Source of the DNA: DASRAJ01 sp035638255
GTDB taxonomy: Bacteria; Bacteroidota; Bacteroidia; Chitinophagales; UBA10324
Assembly (NCBI GenBank): GCA_035638255.1
Contig: DASRAJ010000055.1
Coordinates: 1-64,000 of the forward strand
DNA: 64,000 bases
Direction: 5' to 3'
The notes below the pieces were generated by a model. It made no database searches. It saw nothing but the letters and a program-made list of their open reading frames with translations, and was not told the DNA's origin. This document shows positions 60,574 to 64,000 of the stretch, piece after piece (within the stretch, counting starts at the first letter, position 1; every line of letters begins with the position of its first letter). Made by a program: the position numbers and the translations under genes.

Positions 60574-63219
60574 ATGAAAGCAATACCAATTACTGTTTGT
60601 TTTTTGCTCTTGATTAACTGTAAATTCGTTTTCGCTCAACCTGGAACGCTTGATCCCACTTTTGGAATTGGAGGAGAAGTGAATCTTCATCCCTATTTTG
60701 CCTCTGAGCAAGCTCAGGATATTGCTATTACCACTGATGGAAAAATTCTTCTCTTAGCCAAAGAAAATTATCTTTTAAAGCTGAATGCCGACGGAACGTT
60801 AGACACCTCCTTTGGTGTTCAGGGCAAGTTTATTATTAATGATAACTACGGAAGTTTTGTTGCTTCGGCCATTGAAGTTGATTCAGAGAACAGAATCCTG
60901 GTATACACACGGGATAGTTACTGGTTTATGATGTATGTACTGCGACTTCTTCCTGATGGTGCAGTCGATCTCTCTTTTGGAAGCGATGGCTTTGTGATCA
61001 CCCCATTTGATTTTGCTAACCGTGCTCTGTGTATTCAGTCTGATGGAAAAATAGTTGTGGGCGGCTATCGTGATAATAACTATTACTCCTCTGCAAATAT
61101 CGAACGGCTTAATAGTGACGGTACAGCCGATGCCACGTTCAATGGCAATGGAATGAACAGCATACCGATTCTTGAAAGCAGCTACATTTTTGCGATCCAT
61201 CAGCAACCAGATGGAAAACTACTTGCCACAGGTTATGGCGACAGCAGCATGTTTGTTGCCCAGTTCAATGTAAACGGACAACCCGACAGCAGCTTTGGTG
61301 CTGATGGTCTTGTAACATTTAGTGGCAACGGCATCATGGCCGGCCAGGATGTGACTGAAACTACCGATGGAAGTATTTTAGTCGTCGGCCACAGGGAAAC
61401 AGCAGAAGAAAGCAGCATGCTTTGCTGGAAATTATTGCAAGATGGAACGCCCGATAGTTCATTTGGAAATAATGGAGTAGTCACGTTGTACCAGGGTTAT
61501 GAAAATAATTTCGCGTGGTTCGCTTTCGCGAATGGAGATACTACAGCGGTTGTCGGAGGAACTTTGTTTGACGGCGCTAATTATTTTCCAGTGCTGTACC
61601 GGTTGCTCAATAATGGTTCAATTGATAGCAGCTTTGGAATAGATGGCAGCGCCGGAAAAACTTTTTCCTGTGGCAAATCAATCCAGCTAAACGCTGTTCG
61701 TACGGCCGATGGAAAGATGCTGTTTGCCGGAACCGCGTTCGACAATGGCAGCAATTACATTGATGTTTCTCAGATAAACTCTGATGGCTCTATTGATACC
61801 TCATTCGGCCTTGATGCTGTTGTCTCCTTAACAACTGATAGTTTTCATTACACTGCGATAGGCGGCGAGTGTCTTGTTTTGAATGATAACAAAATTTTGC
61901 TCTCAGGAAGTACAAGTGATAATTATAATCTTGTCTTCTTTCGATTGAATGCAGATGGAGGAATTGATTCGACTTATGGCCACAACGGATATTATATAGC
62001 CAATCTTCACTATCAGAATGGCGATGGAATTATTACGTCGGATAGCAACGCCATTTACTATTTGCAGAATGCCCTGTACAACAGGTTGGGTGCTGAAGAC
62101 CTGGCATTTCCCCCGACTTATTTTAATGATGCTGCAATACTGCATAAGTTCCATGCTGATGGAACTCCTGATTCTTCTTTTGGCCTGAATGGCATTACCA
62201 TTTTGAGTTTTTCAGATTTTCAATTTAAGGGATGTACTGATTTAGCCTTGCAAGTTGACGGAAAATTAATAGTCGCGGGATATGAAACGCAAAATGTAAA
62301 TTATGACTATGTGTTTGTCGAGCGTCTGAATGCTGATGGAAGTATTGATTCCACATTTGGTGATAATGGGACGAAAATTTTCGATGCCAACAATGATGAG
62401 TATCACTTGTATGTGGCTGTGCGTGCTGATAATAAGATTAATTGTGTATTCTCATATCCATTCTATGTTGACGTTTCACGATTACTTTCGGATGGAACTT
62501 TCGATTCGACGTTTGCGATCAATGGAAGTGAAAGTATACTTTCAGGTAGTTCAGGCCCCCGTCGAATCGTTCTTCAAAATGATAACAAAATGCTGATCGA
62601 ACTATGGGGTACTTTTCTTCCGATAGTTCGACTCAACGAAGACGGTTCAGTAGACAGTGCCTTCGCAGATGATGGGTTTATTAGTGACGGAGGATTTGGA
62701 ATGCTGCTTCAACCGGATCAGGAAATTCTTTCGTGGGATGAAATACCTCTCACATCTGTATTAATAACCCGCTACAAAACCTATGGCGATATTGATTTAA
62801 CCTTTGGAACCAATGGAGTTGCAACTTTGATGGGAGAGTTTTCAGGACTCAGCACCCATTCTCTTTGCCTGCAGTCTGACGGAAAAATTCTATTCACCAA
62901 TTCAAACTATCCGAACTTTTATGTTGCACGACTTCTAAATGATATCGGTCTTATGACGGATGAACCAGTCGCTTCATCAATATTTCGCGTCTATCCCAAT
63001 CCTGCTTCTGATCAACTCATCATCAGCAATCATTTTTCGCCTGATGAGCAAACAACCATTTCAATCACTGACATTACGGGAAAAAAGGTGAGGATGAAAA
63101 TTGGAAAGTTCAGTGGTGATAACTTCACGCTGCCTGTGCAAGATTTGCCTCCGGGAATTTATATGATCACTGTTCGAACAGAAAATAATTTGGAGACCGC
63201 AAAATTTGTGAAGCAATAA
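60574..63219 (+). CDS. Large T9SS delta-60 repeat protein
   Basis: 881 residues from MKAIPITVCF at 60574 (a GTG at 60463 would give a charged leader before the signal peptide). Signal peptide ends FVFAQ. About 14 delta-60 repeats with DSSFGxNG, QSDGKIVVGG and RLNADGSIDS. The T9SS type A tail reads VYPNPASDQLII ... NNLETAKFVKQ. Probably a multi-bladed beta-propeller-like surface protein, related to the one at 47775. Confidence 0.9.
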   Translation: MKAIPITVCFLLLINCKFVFAQPGTLDPTFGIGGEVNLHPYFASEQAQDIAITTDGKILLLAKENYLLKLNADGTLDTSFGVQGKFIINDNYGSFVASAIEVDSENRILVYTRDSYWFMMYVLRLLPDGAVDLSFGSDGFVITPFDFANRALCIQSDGKIVVGGYRDNNYYSSANIERLNSDGTADATFNGNGMNSIPILESSYIFAIHQQPDGKLLATGYGDSSMFVAQFNVNGQPDSSFGADGLVTFSGNGIMAGQDVTETTDGSILVVGHRETAEESSMLCWKLLQDGTPDSSFGNNGVVTLYQGYENNFAWFAFANGDTTAVVGGTLFDGANYFPVLYRLLNNGSIDSSFGIDGSAGKTFSCGKSIQLNAVRTADGKMLFAGTAFDNGSNYIDVSQINSDGSIDTSFGLDAVVSLTTDSFHYTAIGGECLVLNDNKILLSGSTSDNYNLVFFRLNADGGIDSTYGHNGYYIANLHYQNGDGIITSDSNAIYYLQNALYNRLGAEDLAFPPTYFNDAAILHKFHADGTPDSSFGLNGITILSFSDFQFKGCTDLALQVDGKLIVAGYETQNVNYDYVFVERLNADGSIDSTFGDNGTKIFDANNDEYHLYVAVRADNKINCVFSYPFYVDVSRLLSDGTFDSTFAINGSESILSGSSGPRRIVLQNDNKMLIELWGTFLPIVRLNEDGSVDSAFADDGFISDGGFGMLLQPDQEILSWDEIPLTSVLITRYKTYGDIDLTFGTNGVATLMGEFSGLSTHSLCLQSDGKILFTNSNYPNFYVARLLNDIGLMTDEPVASSIFRVYPNPASDQLIISNHFSPDEQTTISITDITGKKVRMKIGKFSGDNFTLPVQDLPPGIYMITVRTENNLETAKFVKQ

Positions 63220-63283
63220 CTTTGAGCCATAATTGCATTCATGGTTTGTTCCTGAGTTCATTTGCATTTCATAACTTTAACCT

Positions 63284-63814
63284 GTGAAAACAATTGTAGA
63301 GAAAAAGAAAGCTACAGTGGAAGATTACATGAAACTTCCGGAGGGAGCGCCCTATGAATTGATAAACGGAGAACTTGTAATGTCACCGTCACCATTAGCC
63401 CGCCATCAGAGAATTCAATTAGCGATTGCCAGTGAGTTGTATGAAATCGAGAAAGAAAAAAAATTTGGAGAGGTTTTCATTGCCCCGTTTGATGTGCATC
63501 TGGATGACGAGAATGTTTTTCAACCGGACATCTTCATCATGCTAAAAGATAATCCTGTAAAAGTGGATGATGATGATTGGGTCTGGGGTGTTCCCGATCT
63601 TGTTATTGAAATCCTGTCTCCATCCAATTCTTATTTTGATACTCAGAAAAAACTGCGCATTTATGAAAGGTTCGGGGTGAGGGAATATTTCATTATTGAT
63701 CCTGAAGATAAAATGGTAACAGCGTATTCATCAGAAGATGGGAAATATAGGGAACAGTACAGGGAGGAATCTCTGATCAAATCGAAACTATTAAGTATCG
63801 CAATCAAATTTTGA
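63284..63814 (+). CDS. Uma2 family (PDDEXK-like) endonuclease, GTG start
   Basis: 176 residues from a GTG (a TAA lies one codon upstream of the preceding codon). Family motifs: EDYMKLPEGAPYELINGELVMSPSPLARHQRI, FQPDIFIM, GVPDLVIEILSPSN (the D and E of the nuclease core), KLRIYERFGVREYFIIDPE. The fold is a restriction-like nuclease, often of unknown role and often multicopy. A TAACTTTA element ends 4 bp before the GTG. Confidence 0.9.
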   Translation: MKTIVEKKKATVEDYMKLPEGAPYELINGELVMSPSPLARHQRIQLAIASELYEIEKEKKFGEVFIAPFDVHLDDENVFQPDIFIMLKDNPVKVDDDDWVWGVPDLVIEILSPSNSYFDTQKKLRIYERFGVREYFIIDPEDKMVTAYSSEDGKYREQYREESLIKSKLLSIAIKF

Positions 63815-63836
63815 TTTACAGCTCCAAAGCTCCACG

Positions 63837-64000
63837 TCAAACTTTTTCTCTCTCCTTCCACAATTCATTAAACGACTTCTTCACCACCTTCGGCATCTCA
63901 CGATGTGAACCCCATGATTTTGAAAACAGAAATTTCAACGCAGAGTTTTTCACTCCGGCTCCTCCCATGTTCATCATTCCTCTAGAGAGCATCGCCCGCT
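63837..64000 (-). CDS. C-terminal end of a probable LutB lactate-utilisation iron-sulfur protein
   Basis: The minus frame enters from the right edge and stops at TGA 63837-63839, giving 53 residues: RAMLSRGMMNMGGAGVKN, then FLFSKSWGSHREMPKVVKKSFNELWKER. The W-x-x-x-R-x-x-P and SFNxLWKER ending fits the tail of LutB proteins of Bacteroidota as I remember them. The iron-sulfur motifs would lie outside the window, so the call is only tentative. Confidence 0.5.
   Translation of the reverse strand, partial: RAMLSRGMMNMGGAGVKNSALKFLFSKSWGSHREMPKVVKKSFNELWKEREKV

Noticed and set aside
1..64000. tRNA, rRNA, riboswitch, prophage or integrase
   Set aside because: I looked for tRNA T-arm and anticodon patterns, rRNA stretches, riboswitch cores and integrase/transposase motifs by eye and found none that I could support.

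Overview
The window looks like a chromosomal segment of a Bacteroidota bacterium, probably near the Chitinophagales/Sphingobacteriia. The evidence is at least eight genes ending in a type IX secretion system (T9SS) type A sorting domain (PNP motif plus a short basic or acidic tail such as KMVKE), several TAnnTTTG promoter elements just upstream of starts, few purine-rich ribosome sites, lipoproteins with SC lipoboxes, and Bacteroidota families (DUF4292, DUF5362, an asparaginyl-tRNA synthetase with a coiled-coil insertion). No rRNA, tRNA, CRISPR array, prophage or complete insertion sequence was recognised.

Layout. 1-16 kb: large secreted repeat proteins (LamG/Fn3/Gly-rich, 60-residue 'GGYILGG' repeats, FG-GAP plus Kelch, PKD/Gly-rich), a TIGR03032 protein, a haem c/copper monooxygenase fusion, an outer-membrane barrel and a formylglycine-generating-enzyme homologue. 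16-17 kb: an ORF6N gene with three copies of one palindrome. 17-24 kb: an amidoligase-type cluster (ATP-grasp, GCS2 carboxylate-amine ligase, class I glutamine amidotransferase, second ATP-grasp-like protein) interrupted by a T9SS protein and a RelE-type toxin-antitoxin pair. 24-33 kb: lipoprotein redoxin plus a second haem c/copper monooxygenase, haem A synthase, acyltransferase, universal stress protein, an AbiEii-type pair, asnS, trmB and an alkyltransferase-like gene. 33.6-41.4 kb: an exopolysaccharide cluster (AsnB-like, GT4, Wza-like, Wzc-like tyrosine kinase, WecA/MraY-like). 41.6-46.5 kb: tryptophan 2,3-dioxygenase, RidA-type deaminase and aminomuconate-semialdehyde-type dehydrogenase, which together suggest oxidative tryptophan breakdown, with a rhodanese, a sterol-desaturase homologue and a broken four-helix-bundle gene lying exactly between inverted repeats. 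49-60 kb: a cell-envelope block (EnvC, DUF4292, TPR lipoprotein, sugar nucleotidyltransferase, dUTPase, flippase) split by accessory genes (frameshifted T9SS gene, MazF-type pair, SEC-C protein). 60.5-64 kb: delta-60 repeat protein, Uma2 nuclease and the end of a probable LutB.

The most interesting items are the amidoligase cluster, the two cytochrome-peptidylglycine-monooxygenase-like fusions, the ORF6N-linked palindromes, and the small inverted-repeat cassette carrying the four-helix-bundle gene. Intergenic DNA also carries several short dispersed palindrome families. All functional calls rest on reading motifs by eye; no database search was run.
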